Below are positions 28,382-37,507 of a DNA stretch of 64,000 nucleotides, in pieces. Location: assembly GCF_023634655.1 (NCBI RefSeq), contig NZ_JAMKMS010000001.1, forward strand, positions 434,001 through 498,000. Reading direction: 5' to 3'. The stretch is from Vibrio methylphosphonaticus (GTDB lineage Bacteria > Pseudomonadota > Gammaproteobacteria > Enterobacterales > Vibrionaceae). Under the pieces are notes generated by a model, which saw nothing but the letters and a program-made list of their open reading frames with translations, made no database searches and was not told the origin of the DNA. The translations under genes were made by a program, and so were the position numbers. Within the stretch, counting starts at the first letter, position 1, and every line of letters begins with the position of its first letter.

Positions 28382-29530
28382 ATGTTACTGTCGACACCTC
28401 AACGACTCTTTGCGATGCACATACGAATGTATTCCCGACCTCTACCTTTTATTTTGGCTCTTGTCAGTTCCTCATCATATGCCACTGGCTTAAATTTTTG
28501 GGAGTCTTCAGCGTCTAATAGTGCGCTTGCAAGTGCAAATGGTGCAAAAGCCATTGATGCCAGTATTTTAGCTACCGCGCCCTCTAGTATGACGCAGTTG
28601 AAAGGTACTACCGTGACCGCTAACGTGACTTACTATCAAGTCACCACCGACTACAACATCTTTGGTAAACAAAGCCAAAAATCTCAAGCATCCCCCATCC
28701 CAGCAGGATTTATGGTTACACCCATAAATGACAAATGGTATTTCGGCTTAGCCGCATACAGTCGTACCGCCGCCGATATATCACTTCCTGATTTAGCACC
28801 CCTTCCTATTTCGGAATTAAGAGAAACTCGGGTTAGACCAATTGTTGTCTCTCTCGCACCAAGCGTGGCGTATCGACATAATGATGTGAGTATCGCCCTC
28901 ACCGCTGAATACTTGTACGGTGACTACTTACTTGAGCAACAAAATTGCGGTTTGTTTCAATGTAACGGCACGACAGAAACCTCTGGCAACACCAGCGGCT
29001 GGAGCGGAGCGTTAAGCGCGACATGGGCGGTAAATCAAGCGATGACGCTCGCCATTGCCCATCGATTCGACAGTCAATTTGGAGATGATGAGATTCAGTT
29101 TCAACTTCCTTCCATCACTAGTGTATATGGCACGATTCAAATCAATGAACAGTTACAATGGCACAATACCTTTAGCTTAAGTCGATGGAATGGCCAAGGT
29201 ATTCACTATCAAAATTACAGCGATCCTGTCGGGTTATTACGAGGCCATCGCCACAGTAAACGAGCCGGCACTTCAATGAGCTACGATTGGGACAAATTGA
29301 CCTTACGAGGTGGTCTCAGTATCGATGAAGCCATCGATAGTTACGGTGGAAATGATATACGTTACCGCATAGGACTCGCTTACCGATTTACGCAACGTCT
29401 CACTTTAGATGTAACCGGTTTTAAAGAAGACTATGCTGAGAAGCAATTCAGTGATGGTAAGCAAACACTCGTGAATGTCAGTAATAACGGTGTCGGAGTA
29501 AGCGTAGGGATCAGTTATCAGTTTAACTAA
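28382..29530 (+). CDS. FadL/OmpP1 family outer-membrane transport protein
   Basis: A beta-barrel protein of about 380 residues in the FadL/TodX family, which moves long-chain fatty acids and other hydrophobic compounds through the outer membrane. The signal peptide ends in SSSYATG, and the mature protein opens with GLNFWESSASNSALASANGAKA, the plug-like N-terminus of the family; the C-terminus ends in Phe-Asn after alternating strands. The start is uncertain: 28382 has a GCGAG site, while 28415 or 28427 gives a more typical signal peptide. It is monocistronic. Its 3' end meets a decayed oadB fragment on the other strand. Confidence 0.82.
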   Translation: MLLSTPQRLFAMHIRMYSRPLPFILALVSSSSYATGLNFWESSASNSALASANGAKAIDASILATAPSSMTQLKGTTVTANVTYYQVTTDYNIFGKQSQKSQASPIPAGFMVTPINDKWYFGLAAYSRTAADISLPDLAPLPISELRETRVRPIVVSLAPSVAYRHNDVSIALTAEYLYGDYLLEQQNCGLFQCNGTTETSGNTSGWSGALSATWAVNQAMTLAIAHRFDSQFGDDEIQFQLPSITSVYGTIQINEQLQWHNTFSLSRWNGQGIHYQNYSDPVGLLRGHRHSKRAGTSMSYDWDKLTLRGGLSIDEAIDSYGGNDIRYRIGLAYRFTQRLTLDVTGFKEDYAEKQFSDGKQTLVNVSNNGVGVSVGISYQFN

Positions 29531-29945
29531 TACACGCAGCAAGGACGACGGCACCCAGTAAATCTGAGGCCAAACAACAAGCGAAAAAAATAGCCGTTGA
29601 GTCGTCGACATCACCAATAATGGCAATCAATCGCATGACGTACTTTTATCGAAGAGCCAAACTGGATCATTGCAAATGCAATAGCAGTGAGGCTTTATTG
29701 GTTATTAGATGGTATGGGTTAATGATAAATAGTTTCGGAACTCGACTAATCAAATAGACTCAATCCCCCCATAGGCTCAGAGGAGACAGTTTGAAGATTG
29801 GAACGACTTCAGAGCATGTTTATATCTATTTATTCGTTCAGAGCCTTGTAACCTGTCAGGGTAATTCAGTGATAATGCATTTTAAAATCGGTAGCAGCAG
29901 CAAGAAAATAGTCAAACCCAAAATCCAACGTTTAACTCATTGTTT
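29523..29945 (-). pseudogene. Decayed remnant of a second oadB (oxaloacetate decarboxylase beta subunit)
   Basis: This gap gives broken translations on the minus strand that follow the intact OadB (32526-33656) in order. From N- to C-terminus they are FLLLLPI around 29886-29906 (intact: EPLLLLPI), EPMGGLSLFD at 29750-29779 ([10 protein letters not shown]), LITNKASLLL at 29680-29709 ([10 protein letters not shown]), and an open piece at 29636-29523 with AIIGDVDDSTAIFFACCL and SDLLGAVVLAA ([29 protein letters not shown]). The last piece has about 19 identities in 34 residues. Stops and frameshifts separate the pieces, and everything after the first third to half of OadB is gone, ending at the stop of the FadL-like gene. 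Confidence 0.82.
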
Positions 29946-30337
29946 ATATTAAACCAAATGCACCCTTCACCTCACGAGAAAACCGATTTATTCGATACAT
30001 GAATTTCATCACAAAATAAAATCGTGATATCCGCTACTCTATTTGTATTATATTAATTCAAATAGAGCTCTATGGAAAAATCACCTTAACCTCCCACTCC
30101 TAATTTTGCCCATTGATTAATTCACCACAGCTAACGCTACTCATTTTCGTTTCCTTTAAGCAATCGCATTCAAGTGAAACAGGTCAACTTTACAATAAAA
30201 GTCACACCAATAATCATGCTGCGAAACATAGGACATTTTACCCTGAAACCGAATATCAAATAATAATGATAGGCTTCTATTGATGAATAGAGACCTGTTT
30301 TGACCAGAATAGATGTTACACGGAGTATTATTCTGCT
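29946..30337. other. Gap upstream of the chemoreceptor gene
   Basis: About 390 AT-rich bases between the oadB remnant and the chemoreceptor. I looked for traces of oadA, which would lie here if the whole operon had been duplicated, and saw none. The chemoreceptor promoter must be here, but I could not identify a sigma-28 or sigma-70 match. No RNA gene is evident. Confidence 0.4.
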
Positions 30338-32254
30338 ATGGATATATTTAGCATGGGCTTTAAGTCCAAACTCATCATGGCGTTGACGGCAACGACAGCC
30401 CTATCGCTTCTTGCTACTAGTTACTTTTCCCACTCTATGCTGAGTGAGCAAGTAAACCAAAGAATATTATCAGAGATAGATCACTCACTCACTCTCGAAA
30501 TTAACGAGCTAGAGAACACTGTCCAAAGGACAATTGAAACAGTGAACGCCGTTGCTGAAGAGTATCAAACCAATACCAGTCGTGAGGTTGCAAATGAACA
30601 ATTAATGCACCTTGCCTATCGCTTCGGTGGAATAGACAAAATAGTTATTGGCTTCGATGATGGCTCTTCCTTCACTTCTCGCCCTTCAGAGTCCTTTCCC
30701 AATGGCGTTGGTATCAAAAGCAAATATAACCCGACAGAACGCCCTTGGTATCAAACTGCCAAGCAGCAGTCTGGCCTCTCATTAAGTGACGTATTTTTTA
30801 CTAAGAGCGATCAAACACCCATGATTGGTGTTATGTATTCATTTGGGGACGGCGTCATTATGGCGGACATTCGATTTAATGAAGTACAGAAAAAATTAAC
30901 TGAACTCGATCGCATTGGGAATGCCACCGCATTCGTCATTGATGATAAAGGGTTAGTCATTGCGTCAACGCTTGAAGGCATTACATCGCAGACGCGCATC
31001 CAAGATTCTATTATCGCAACCGATATTAATAACATCATTCGTCATCCAGAGCAGTTCTCCGAGTTGACCATTGACGGACAAAACCTGCTCGCAATCGCCA
31101 AGCCTGTCAATATCGGTAAGCAGACCAACTGGCAAATGGTTGTTACCTTAGACAAGAACACTGCATTAACGGAACTTAATGCTGCAAGCCAACGTTCGAT
31201 GATGATCATGCTGGCGACGTTGATTGTTGCTTTAATTATTGTCGTGCTAGTTTTGAACAAGTTGTACCAACCTATTGTGTCCTTAAAAGCGATTATCGAA
31301 GACCTTGCTAAAGGCGATGGTGACCTAACACAACGGCTCTCCGTCAAATCAACTGACGACCTTGGTCAAATAGCAATGGGCATCAATCGATTTATCGATG
31401 GTCTACAAAGCATGCTTCAAGAAGTGCAATCGTCAACTAAAGAGCTAGGCAATAAAACCTTACTGATCGAGTCAAGTTGCCAAGACACACATACAACGCT
31501 CGATACACACACGAATGAAACCACTCAAATTGTCACCGCAATTGATGAGCTATCCCATTCCTCGGTTGAAGTAGAGAAACACTCAGGTTCAGCAGCACAA
31601 GTCGCTCAAGAAGCAGCAAGTTTGAGTAATGATACTAAGCAAATAAACATTTCGACTCAGCAGCACATTGCTGAGTTAGAGAATCAAATATCTATGACAT
31701 CGACCGATATCTCTGAAATGGCTTCTGAAACTCAAAGTATTCAATCGATTGTTAATGTTATTGGTGGGATTGCCGAGCAAACCAACTTGCTTGCGCTTAA
31801 TGCCTCTATTGAAGCAGCAAGAGCAGGAGAACATGGCCGAGGCTTTGCTGTGGTTGCCGATGAGGTTCGTGCCCTAGCTAATCGTACTCAAATCAGTACA
31901 TCTGAAATTGAAGCTGCCCTCGCCAAACTGCAAGAGCAGTCGGACAATCTCGTTCAATCTATCGAACAAACCAAACAAAACTGCGAAGGGACCCGTCACC
32001 AGGTCGACCAATCCGTCTCTATGTTAGAAACGCTCGATCAGCAGATTGACACCATCAGTCGCTTTAATGACGAGATTTCAACGTCGTCCAGTGAGCAAAA
32101 TACGGTTATCCAAAGTGTGAATCGAAATATTCACCACATCAACGACATTGTCAATGAACTCAACCAGTTAAGCGATAAGCAAGTCGAAGAGTCTAAAGAT
32201 ATCACCGTGCTCAATACTAATGTTGAAACGCTCGTAAAGCGTTTTAAAGTTTAA
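30338..32254 (+). CDS. Methyl-accepting chemotaxis protein with dCache sensor domain
   Basis: A 638-residue chemoreceptor. TM1 is at about 10-30, a periplasmic double-Cache domain at about 35-280, TM2 at about 288-312, HAMP at about 313-367 and the signalling domain at about 370-638. The hairpin tip [21 protein letters not shown] is intact. The sensor has Y-N-P-T-E-R-P-W-Y, matching the Y-x4-R-x-W-Y signature of amino-acid-binding dCache domains, and an Asp in VIMADI. The C-terminus has no CheR/CheB tethering pentapeptide. A second ATG at 30353 is possible. The true ligand is not shown. Confidence 0.9.
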   Translation: MDIFSMGFKSKLIMALTATTALSLLATSYFSHSMLSEQVNQRILSEIDHSLTLEINELENTVQRTIETVNAVAEEYQTNTSREVANEQLMHLAYRFGGIDKIVIGFDDGSSFTSRPSESFPNGVGIKSKYNPTERPWYQTAKQQSGLSLSDVFFTKSDQTPMIGVMYSFGDGVIMADIRFNEVQKKLTELDRIGNATAFVIDDKGLVIASTLEGITSQTRIQDSIIATDINNIIRHPEQFSELTIDGQNLLAIAKPVNIGKQTNWQMVVTLDKNTALTELNAASQRSMMIMLATLIVALIIVVLVLNKLYQPIVSLKAIIEDLAKGDGDLTQRLSVKSTDDLGQIAMGINRFIDGLQSMLQEVQSSTKELGNKTLLIESSCQDTHTTLDTHTNETTQIVTAIDELSHSSVEVEKHSGSAAQVAQEAASLSNDTKQINISTQQHIAELENQISMTSTDISEMASETQSIQSIVNVIGGIAEQTNLLALNASIEAARAGEHGRGFAVVADEVRALANRTQISTSEIEAALAKLQEQSDNLVQSIEQTKQNCEGTRHQVDQSVSMLETLDQQIDTISRFNDEISTSSSEQNTVIQSVNRNIHHINDIVNELNQLSDKQVEESKDITVLNTNVETLVKRFKV

Positions 32255-32436
32255 ATGTCATGGCTGTAGCTCAACGATCAGTAAAAAAACAGAAGGTAGC
32301 GTCTCTCGCATCTATCTTCTCAAGCAAGAACTGGATTGGGTTGAATCCTATAATTCAGTGATTTTATTTAATATAAAACACTGACACATTAGGCATCAGA
32401 TAGCCACCTCACAAAAATCTCATGGAAGCACATACA

Positions 32437-32468
32437 AAAGAACCCTACTCAAAAGAGTAGGGTTCTTT
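32437..32468. terminator. Bidirectional terminator between the chemoreceptor gene and oadB
   Basis: Arms AAAGAACCCTACTC and GAGTAGGGTTCTTT with an AAAA loop form a 14-bp stem between convergent genes; on the minus strand it would end the oadGAB transcript. Confidence 0.85.
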
Positions 32469-32525
32469 ATCAACCGTAACAGGGGATAGCAATCCTCCCC
32501 CTCCTTTTACTTCCAGGCTACTTAA

Positions 32526-33656
32526 TTAGCCAACCAGAGCCAGTAATATACCTGCCGCCACTGCTGAGCCTAATACACCTGCAACATTTGGTCCCATCGC
32601 ATGCATCAACAAGAAGTTTTGTGGGTTAGCCTCTAAGCCAACTTTATTCACAACTCGTGCTGCCATTGGTACCGCAGAAACACCTGCAGCGCCAATTAAT
32701 GGGTTAATGTCCTCTTTAGAGTACTTATTGAGAAGCTTAGCCATGAGCACGCCTCCAGCTGTACCAATACTAAATGCCACGGCTCCTAGAGCTAAAATAC
32801 CTAAGGTTTCAAAATTTAAGAATTGATCCGCTTGTAACTTTGAACCGACACCGAGTCCTAAAAAGATAGTGACGATGTTGATCAGCTCGTTTTGCGCTGT
32901 TTTTGATAGACGATCAACAACACCAGCCTCACGCATCAAGTTACCGAGACAAAACATCCCGACCAACGGCGTTGCCGAAGGTAAGAACAAGATTGTCATC
33001 AACAAAACGGCTAGAGGAAAGAGAATCTTCTCGCCTTTACTCACATGACGTAGCTGAGCCATCTTGATCTTGCGCTCTTCCGGAGTCGTCAATGCTTTCA
33101 TGATAGGCGGTTGAATAATCGGTACTAATGCCATGTAACTATAGGCGGCAACAGCGATAGCTCCCAATAAATCTGGGGACAAACGGCTGGCTAAGAAAAT
33201 AGCGGTTGGTCCGTCGGCACCACCAATAATGGCTATCGACGCCGCATCTGGCATAGAAAACTCCATACCAGGTACGTAGTTGAGCAAGATTGCCCCAAAT
33301 AGCGTTGCAAAAATACCAAACTGAGCCGCAGCGCCTAGCCATAACGTTTTCGGGTTGGCAATTAATGCTCCGAAATCGGTCATGGCACCAACGCCCATAA
33401 AAATTAATAGCGGAAAAACACCCGTTTCAATACCAATGTAATACACGTAGTACAGTAAGCCGCCAGGATCGGTAAATCCAGCATTAGGGATATTCGCGAG
33501 TACTGCGCCAAAGCCAATCGGCAATAATAACAAAGGTTCAAAGCCTTTCTTTATTGCTAAGAATAGCAATAAACCACCGACTAACATCATACAGATCTGG
33601 CCAAACTCGAAGTTAGCGATCCCTGTTTCTGACCACAAGGTCATCAATCCGTCCAT
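32526..33656 (-). CDS. oadB: Na+-pumping oxaloacetate decarboxylase, beta subunit
   Basis: A 376-residue membrane subunit that decarboxylates carboxybiotin and couples this to export of Na+. It has about nine hydrophobic segments, the conserved [20 protein letters not shown] region (about 140-160) that includes the ion-site aspartate, and [19 protein letters not shown] near the C-terminus. The length is slightly shorter than Klebsiella OadB but complete at both ends. It follows oadA by 9 bases in the oadG-oadA-oadB operon. A decayed second copy lies about 2.6 kb away. Confidence 0.96.
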   Translation of the reverse strand: MDGLMTLWSETGIANFEFGQICMMLVGGLLLFLAIKKGFEPLLLLPIGFGAVLANIPNAGFTDPGGLLYYVYYIGIETGVFPLLIFMGVGAMTDFGALIANPKTLWLGAAAQFGIFATLFGAILLNYVPGMEFSMPDAASIAIIGGADGPTAIFLASRLSPDLLGAIAVAAYSYMALVPIIQPPIMKALTTPEERKIKMAQLRHVSKGEKILFPLAVLLMTILFLPSATPLVGMFCLGNLMREAGVVDRLSKTAQNELINIVTIFLGLGVGSKLQADQFLNFETLGILALGAVAFSIGTAGGVLMAKLLNKYSKEDINPLIGAAGVSAVPMAARVVNKVGLEANPQNFLLMHAMGPNVAGVLGSAVAAGILLALVG

Positions 33657-33665
33657 GGTACTCCC

Positions 33666-35459
33666 TTACGCCAAACTAACTAGAGGTGCGCCAACGGTAA
33701 CCGCATCGCCCTCTTTGACATGTATATCGTGCACCACACCACTTTGTGCTGCTCGAACTTCTGTTTCCATTTTCATTGCTTCTAAAATCAGTAACACGTC
33801 ACCTTCCTCCACCTGAGCTCCAGAAGCGACGTTGACCTTAAAGATATTGCCTGCCAACGGAGCGCCTACTGCTTCTACATTTGTAGGAGCAACAGGGGCT
33901 GCTTGTACCGGAGCAGGAGCAACTGCGGATGAAGGCGTTACCGATGTCAATTCACCTTTAGGGCCAACCTCAACATCATAAACTTGTCCATCAACCTTCA
34001 CGCTATAAGACTCGATTCCACCAGTGCTTGGTGCAGCTACTGCTGCTTGAGCGGCTGGCGTCGCCGTTTCTAACGTCGGGGCTGGTTCAAATGCATCAGG
34101 GTTATGACGATTTTTTAAGAACTTTAAGCCAACTTGTGGAAACAACGCATACGTCAATACATCATCAACCGTATCTTCAGCCAACGAGATGCCTTCAGAC
34201 TTAGCCTTAAGAAGCAGTTCGTCCGTTAATGTATGCATTTCTGCGGCTAGTTGATCTGCAGGACGACAAGTGATCGGCTCCGCTCCATTGAGTACTTTTG
34301 CTTGTAGCTCGGCGTTCACCGGCGCAGGTGCTGTTCCGTATTCCCCTTTAAGGACCCCTGCCGTCTCTTTAGTAATGCTCTTATAACGCTCGCCCGTCAG
34401 TACATTAATGACCGCTTGAGTACCGACAATTTGCGATGTTGGCGTAACCAATGGAATGTGCCCTAGGTCTTCACGTACACGAGGGATCTCTTCAAGTACT
34501 TCATCAAGACGATCGGCAGCACCTTGCTCTTTAAGTTGACCTTCCATGTTAGTCAGCATGCCACCTGGCACTTGCGCGATCAAAATACGAGAATCAACAC
34601 CTTTCAGTTGTCCTTCCCATTTTGCGTATTTTTTACGAACCTCTCTGAAGTAAGCTGCGATAGGCTCGATTTGCTCTAATTTAAGATTAGTATCACGTTC
34701 AGTTCCTTGTAACATCGCCACTACGGTTTCAGTTGGCGTATGACCATAAGTCTGACTCATTGATGAGATAGCGGTATCTAAAATATCCACACCGGCCTCA
34801 ACCGCTTTCACTGCCGTTGCCGCAGATAAGCCTGTCGTAGCATGACAATGCAACGCGAGTGGTACATCACAAGATGCTTTAATTCTAGAGATAAGATCTT
34901 CAGCTTCATAAGGTTTTAAAAGACCAGCCATGTCTTTTATACAAAGGGAGTGACACCCAAGATCTTCAAGGCGTTTCGCTAAATCAACCCAAGTATTGGT
35001 GTTGTGTACTGGGCTTGTGGTGTAAGAAAGTGTGCCTTGCGCATGAGCACCCACGTCAACCGTTGCCTTCACCGCTTTTTCAAAGTTACGAACATCGTTC
35101 ATCGCATCAAAGATACGGAAAACATCCATGCCATTGGTGTGAGCACGTTCAACAAATTTTTCTACTACGTCATCAGCATAATGGCGATAACCCAATAAAT
35201 TCTGCCCACGCAGAAGCATTTGCATCGGCGTGTTCGGCATTGCCTTCTTTAGTTCACGCAAGCGCTCCCAAGGATCTTCCCCTAAGAAACGAATACATGA
35301 ATCAAAAGTGGCACCGCCCCATGTTTCCAACGACCAGTAGCCGACTTTATCCAGCTCGGCGGCAATAGGTAACATATCTTCAATTCGCATACGGGTAGCA
35401 AACAGCGACTGATGGGCGTCACGAAGTACCACATCCGTGATAGCTAGTGGTTTAGACAT
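33666..35459 (-). CDS. oadA: Na+-pumping oxaloacetate decarboxylase, alpha subunit
   Basis: A 597-residue cytoplasmic carboxyltransferase-biotin subunit. The N-terminal carboxyltransferase TIM barrel (about 1-300) starts with [18 protein letters not shown] and holds ALHCHATTG with metal-binding histidines. A Pro/Ala linker (about 460-525) leads to the biotinyl domain, where [10 protein letters not shown] near the C-terminus carries the biotinylated Lys. The start is placed at 35459 ([11 protein letters not shown]); a second ATG 6 bases upstream is too close to the AGGAG site. It sits between oadG and oadB. Confidence 0.96.
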   Translation of the reverse strand: MSKPLAITDVVLRDAHQSLFATRMRIEDMLPIAAELDKVGYWSLETWGGATFDSCIRFLGEDPWERLRELKKAMPNTPMQMLLRGQNLLGYRHYADDVVEKFVERAHTNGMDVFRIFDAMNDVRNFEKAVKATVDVGAHAQGTLSYTTSPVHNTNTWVDLAKRLEDLGCHSLCIKDMAGLLKPYEAEDLISRIKASCDVPLALHCHATTGLSAATAVKAVEAGVDILDTAISSMSQTYGHTPTETVVAMLQGTERDTNLKLEQIEPIAAYFREVRKKYAKWEGQLKGVDSRILIAQVPGGMLTNMEGQLKEQGAADRLDEVLEEIPRVREDLGHIPLVTPTSQIVGTQAVINVLTGERYKSITKETAGVLKGEYGTAPAPVNAELQAKVLNGAEPITCRPADQLAAEMHTLTDELLLKAKSEGISLAEDTVDDVLTYALFPQVGLKFLKNRHNPDAFEPAPTLETATPAAQAAVAAPSTGGIESYSVKVDGQVYDVEVGPKGELTSVTPSSAVAPAPVQAAPVAPTNVEAVGAPLAGNIFKVNVASGAQVEEGDVLLILEAMKMETEVRAAQSGVVHDIHVKEGDAVTVGAPLVSLA

Positions 35460-35490
35460 GCTCATTAACTCCTTTTAATCTTAACTCAAT

Positions 35491-35748
35491 CTATTTTGCG
35501 GCCGAAGTGCGGTATTGGTGTACGGCTGCAGAAATAGCAGCGACAACACTTGGGCTAACAGTATTCGATAGGGGTAGTGATGGTTTAGTTTGTTTTGGGG
35601 CTGCGATCGGCTCTGGTGCTTCTTCTGGCACCAATTTCGACATTAACCGAACGAGATAAACAAGAATAGTTAGAAATACGAATACAACGGACATGCCCGT
35701 TAGCATTAGGGTAGCCGCATCTCCTAGCAGGCTTCCAATATTAGTCAT
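35491..35748 (-). CDS. oadG: Na+-pumping oxaloacetate decarboxylase, gamma subunit
   Basis: An 85-residue small membrane subunit that assembles the complex. A single membrane helix covers about 10-35 (LMLTGMSVVFVFLTILVYLV) and is followed by a Pro-rich cytoplasmic tail that touches OadA and binds zinc in studied homologues. I used the ATG at 35748, with AAAGGA upstream; an upstream open start adds seven residues. It is first in oadGAB, 31 bases before oadA. Confidence 0.93.
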   Translation of the reverse strand: MTNIGSLLGDAATLMLTGMSVVFVFLTILVYLVRLMSKLVPEEAPEPIAAPKQTKPSLPLSNTVSPSVVAAISAAVHQYRTSAAK

Positions 35749-36114
35749 TTTGCGTCCTTTCTTTGTCATCCTGACAAGTCATTCAACCAAGTACTAGGCA
35801 TCATTGCCTAAGGTTAGATATGCATACGTTCTTACATTGCTTCCATTGCAAGAGGACTAGGATTATCTCGATTGGTGAAAGTTTGTCAATTTTGTTTAAT
35901 CTAGAGTTGCCATTAAAACGTTATTCAAACGAAAAACTATGATGAAGCCGACAATTTATCGTGTAAGACACGTTACACAGAACTTAATACTGAGTGAACA
36001 ACATAACAAAGTAAGGGTTTAAAACTGAGACACGCTTAAAATTACAAACAACTTTCTTATAAAAAACAGCAGTTTGTAATAATAAGGTTAGCAATATGAT
36101 AAATTTTTGTTAAT
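35749..36114. promoter_or_regulatory. Upstream region of the oadGAB operon
   Basis: About 365 gene-free bases upstream of oadG. Two inverted repeats stand out: GTGTAA-N6-TTACAC at 35961-35978, and ATTACAAAC / GTTTGTAAT at 36041-36049 and 36072-36080. The first looks like an operator but does not match CRP (TGTGA-N6-TCACA) or TyrR (TGTAAA-N6-TTTACA) spacing. The promoter itself was not identified. Confidence 0.45.
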
Positions 36115-36142
36115 AAAAAACCCCGCCAAAGGCAGGGCTTTA
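36115..36142 (-). terminator. Terminator of the tRNA operon
   Basis: Read on the minus strand, AAGCCCTGCC-TTT-GGCGGGGTT with one U-G pair is followed by a T run, 7 bases past the last tRNA. Confidence 0.85.
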
Positions 36143-36148
36143 AATAAG

Positions 36149-36225
36149 TGGCGCGTCCTGGAGGATTCGAACCTCCGACCGCCTGGTTCGTAGCCAGGTA
36201 CTCTATCCAGCTGAGCTAAGGACGC
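36149..36225 (-). tRNA. tRNA-Arg(ACG), acceptor type A
   Basis: A 77-nt cloverleaf with an encoded CCA end. The anticodon loop is CTACGAA, giving ACG (read as ICG). The acceptor stem is GCGTCCT/AGGACGC and the T loop is TTCGAAT. It is last in the array, next to the terminator, and closely resembles the copy at 36401. Confidence 0.97.
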
Positions 36226-36263
36226 ACAGATGTCTAATATTACTATCAAACATTTCCAAATTG

Positions 36264-36340
36264 TGGCGCGCTCTGGAGGATTCGAACCTCCGACCGCCTG
36301 GTTCGTAGCCAGGTACTCTATCCAGCTGAGCTAAGAGCGC
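36264..36340 (-). tRNA. tRNA-Arg(ACG), acceptor type B
   Basis: A 77-nt tRNA with anticodon ACG and encoded CCA. It differs from type A in two acceptor pairs, giving GCGCTCT/AGAGCGC with both strands changed together, so pairing is kept. Confidence 0.97.
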
Positions 36341-36400
36341 ACTAGGTTTTGATACTGTATTCTTCAAGAAAACGGCATCAGGATCTAAGACCCTAAAAAG

Positions 36401-36477
36401 TGGCGCGTCCTGGAGGATTCGAACCTCCGACCGCCTGGTTCGTAGCCAGGTACTCTATCCAGCTGAGCTAAGGACGC
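36401..36477 (-). tRNA. tRNA-Arg(ACG), acceptor type A
   Basis: A 77-nt tRNA with anticodon ACG and encoded CCA, with the GCGTCCT/AGGACGC acceptor stem. It lies 252 bases from the other type A copy, part of a duplicated A-B pair. Confidence 0.97.
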
Positions 36478-36516
36478 GCAGTATGCTCGATACTGCTATC
36501 AAACATTTTCAAATTG

Positions 36517-36593
36517 TGGCGCGCTCTGGAGGATTCGAACCTCCGACCGCCTGGTTCGTAGCCAGGTACTCTATCCAGCTGAGCTAAGAGCGC
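36517..36593 (-). tRNA. tRNA-Arg(ACG), acceptor type B
   Basis: A 77-nt tRNA with anticodon ACG and encoded CCA, with the GCGCTCT/AGAGCGC acceptor stem. The spacer before it (…CTATCAAACATTTTCAAATTG) is nearly the same as the one before the copy at 36264, which supports a segmental duplication. Confidence 0.97.
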
Positions 36594-36658
36594 ACAGAAT
36601 GTGAAGCATATCACATTAAATTGTCTTGAGAACAAAAAAATTGACTCAAGGTCAATAA

Positions 36659-36751
36659 TGGCGGTGAGGGAGGGATTCGAACCCTCGATACGGCTATAAA
36701 CCGTATACTCCCTTAGCAGGGGAGCGCCTTCAGCCTCTCGGCCACCTCACC
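36659..36751 (-). tRNA. tRNA-Ser(GCT)
   Basis: A 93-nt class II tRNA with a long variable arm, anticodon loop CTGCTAA (GCT) and encoded CCA; acceptor GGTGAGG/CCTCACC. It has the same tRNA body as the copy at 36915. Confidence 0.97.
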
Positions 36752-36786
36752 GTCTTGTATTGCTAATCTTCCCTTGCAAGAGGAAG

Positions 36787-36863
36787 TGGCGCGCTCTGGA
36801 GGATTCGAACCTCCGACCGCCTGGTTCGTAGCCAGGTACTCTATCCAGCTGAGCTAAGAGCGC
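36787..36863 (-). tRNA. tRNA-Arg(ACG), acceptor type B
   Basis: A 77-nt tRNA with anticodon ACG and encoded CCA, with the GCGCTCT/AGAGCGC acceptor stem. It stands between the two tRNA-Ser genes. Confidence 0.97.
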
Positions 36864-36914
36864 ATCATTTACTTCGCTTTATGAATAACTTCATAAAATT
36901 AAGCAGTGCAAGAA

Positions 36915-37007
36915 TGGCGGTGAGGGAGGGATTCGAACCCTCGATACGGCTATAAACCGTATACTCCCTTAGCAGGGGAGCGCCTTCAGCCTCTCGGCCA
37001 CCTCACC
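36915..37007 (-). tRNA. tRNA-Ser(GCT), first of the array
   Basis: A 93-nt class II tRNA with anticodon GCT and encoded CCA. It is the promoter-proximal member of a seven-tRNA operon transcribed leftwards. The order Ser-Arg downstream of csrA is the same as serV-argVYZQ in E. coli. Confidence 0.97.
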
Positions 37008-37022
37008 GTCTTGCGGAGGCAC

Positions 37023-37050
37023 ATATTACGATTTACCAAAAATAAGTCAA
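37023..37050 (-). promoter_or_regulatory. Promoter of the tRNA operon
   Basis: On the minus strand, TTGACT (37050-37045) and TAATAT (37028-37023) are separated by 16 bases, followed by a GC-rich discriminator (GTGCCTCCGC) and then the first tRNA-Ser. A GC-rich discriminator is typical of promoters under stringent control. Confidence 0.78.
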
Positions 37051-37180
37051 ACACTTTCTTGGCAAAAATTGCAAAAAACAGCTCAACCGTTGGCAAATTA
37101 ATCAAAGTGCCACATAAGCACATTTTTGCTGTTTAAAATTCGCACTAAGTCTAAGACATAAAGGCAAATTGTAGATAATA

Positions 37181-37207
37181 AAAAGGCCAGCAAAATGCTA
37201 GCCCTCT
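37181..37207 (-). terminator. csrA terminator
   Basis: On the minus strand GGCTAGC and GCTGGCC pair (one U-G) around ATTTT and are followed by TTTTTATT, 10 bases past csrA. It separates csrA from the tRNA promoter. Confidence 0.8.
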
Positions 37208-37217
37208 TTATAAGAAA

Positions 37218-37415
37218 TTAGTAGTTGCCAGATGCAACATTACCATTTCCCTTTTCCGCTTGAATACGCATGTAAATTTCTTCACGGTGTACTGATACTT
37301 CTTTAGGAGCATTAACACCAATGCGAACCTGGTTACCCTTTACACCCAATACAGTAACAGTGACTTCGTCACCAATCATTAATGTTTCGCCAACGCGGCG
37401 AGTCAAAATCAGCAT
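37218..37415 (-). CDS. csrA: Carbon storage regulator CsrA
   Basis: A 65-residue RNA-binding global regulator, nearly identical to family members over [18 protein letters not shown] and the [10 protein letters not shown] region that contributes Arg44 to RNA binding. As a dimer it binds GGA motifs in leaders and represses or stabilises mRNAs controlling carbon storage, motility, quorum sensing and virulence in vibrios. It sits between the tRNA array and lysC, the conserved order alaS-lysC-csrA-tRNAs. Confidence 0.98.
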   Translation of the reverse strand: MLILTRRVGETLMIGDEVTVTVLGVKGNQVRIGVNAPKEVSVHREEIYMRIQAEKGNGNVASGNY

Positions 37416-37507
37416 TCTTTGCTCCTTGAGTAATCTCTAATTATCTTGCTACGAAACACATTATCCAATAAAAGTTATATTTTCGTAAACTATCTTCTAA
37501 CAACTAT

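Noticed and set aside
29405..29626. A 73-codon minus-strand frame at the FadL-like 3' end
   Set aside because: It is out of frame with the oadB remnant over most of its length and overlaps the barrel gene. The remnant frame gives the better explanation.
29640..29758. A 40-codon plus-strand frame starting MTYFYRRAKL
   Set aside because: No ribosome-binding site, and it is antisense to recognisable oadB remnant pieces.
35961..35978. CRP or TyrR site upstream of oadGAB
   Set aside because: The half-sites and the 6-base spacing do not match either consensus; kept as an unassigned dyad.
36149..37007. tRNA array as a phage or island integration site
   Set aside because: All seven tRNA genes are complete, there is no integrase and no duplicated tRNA 3' end beyond the array, and the neighbours are core genes.
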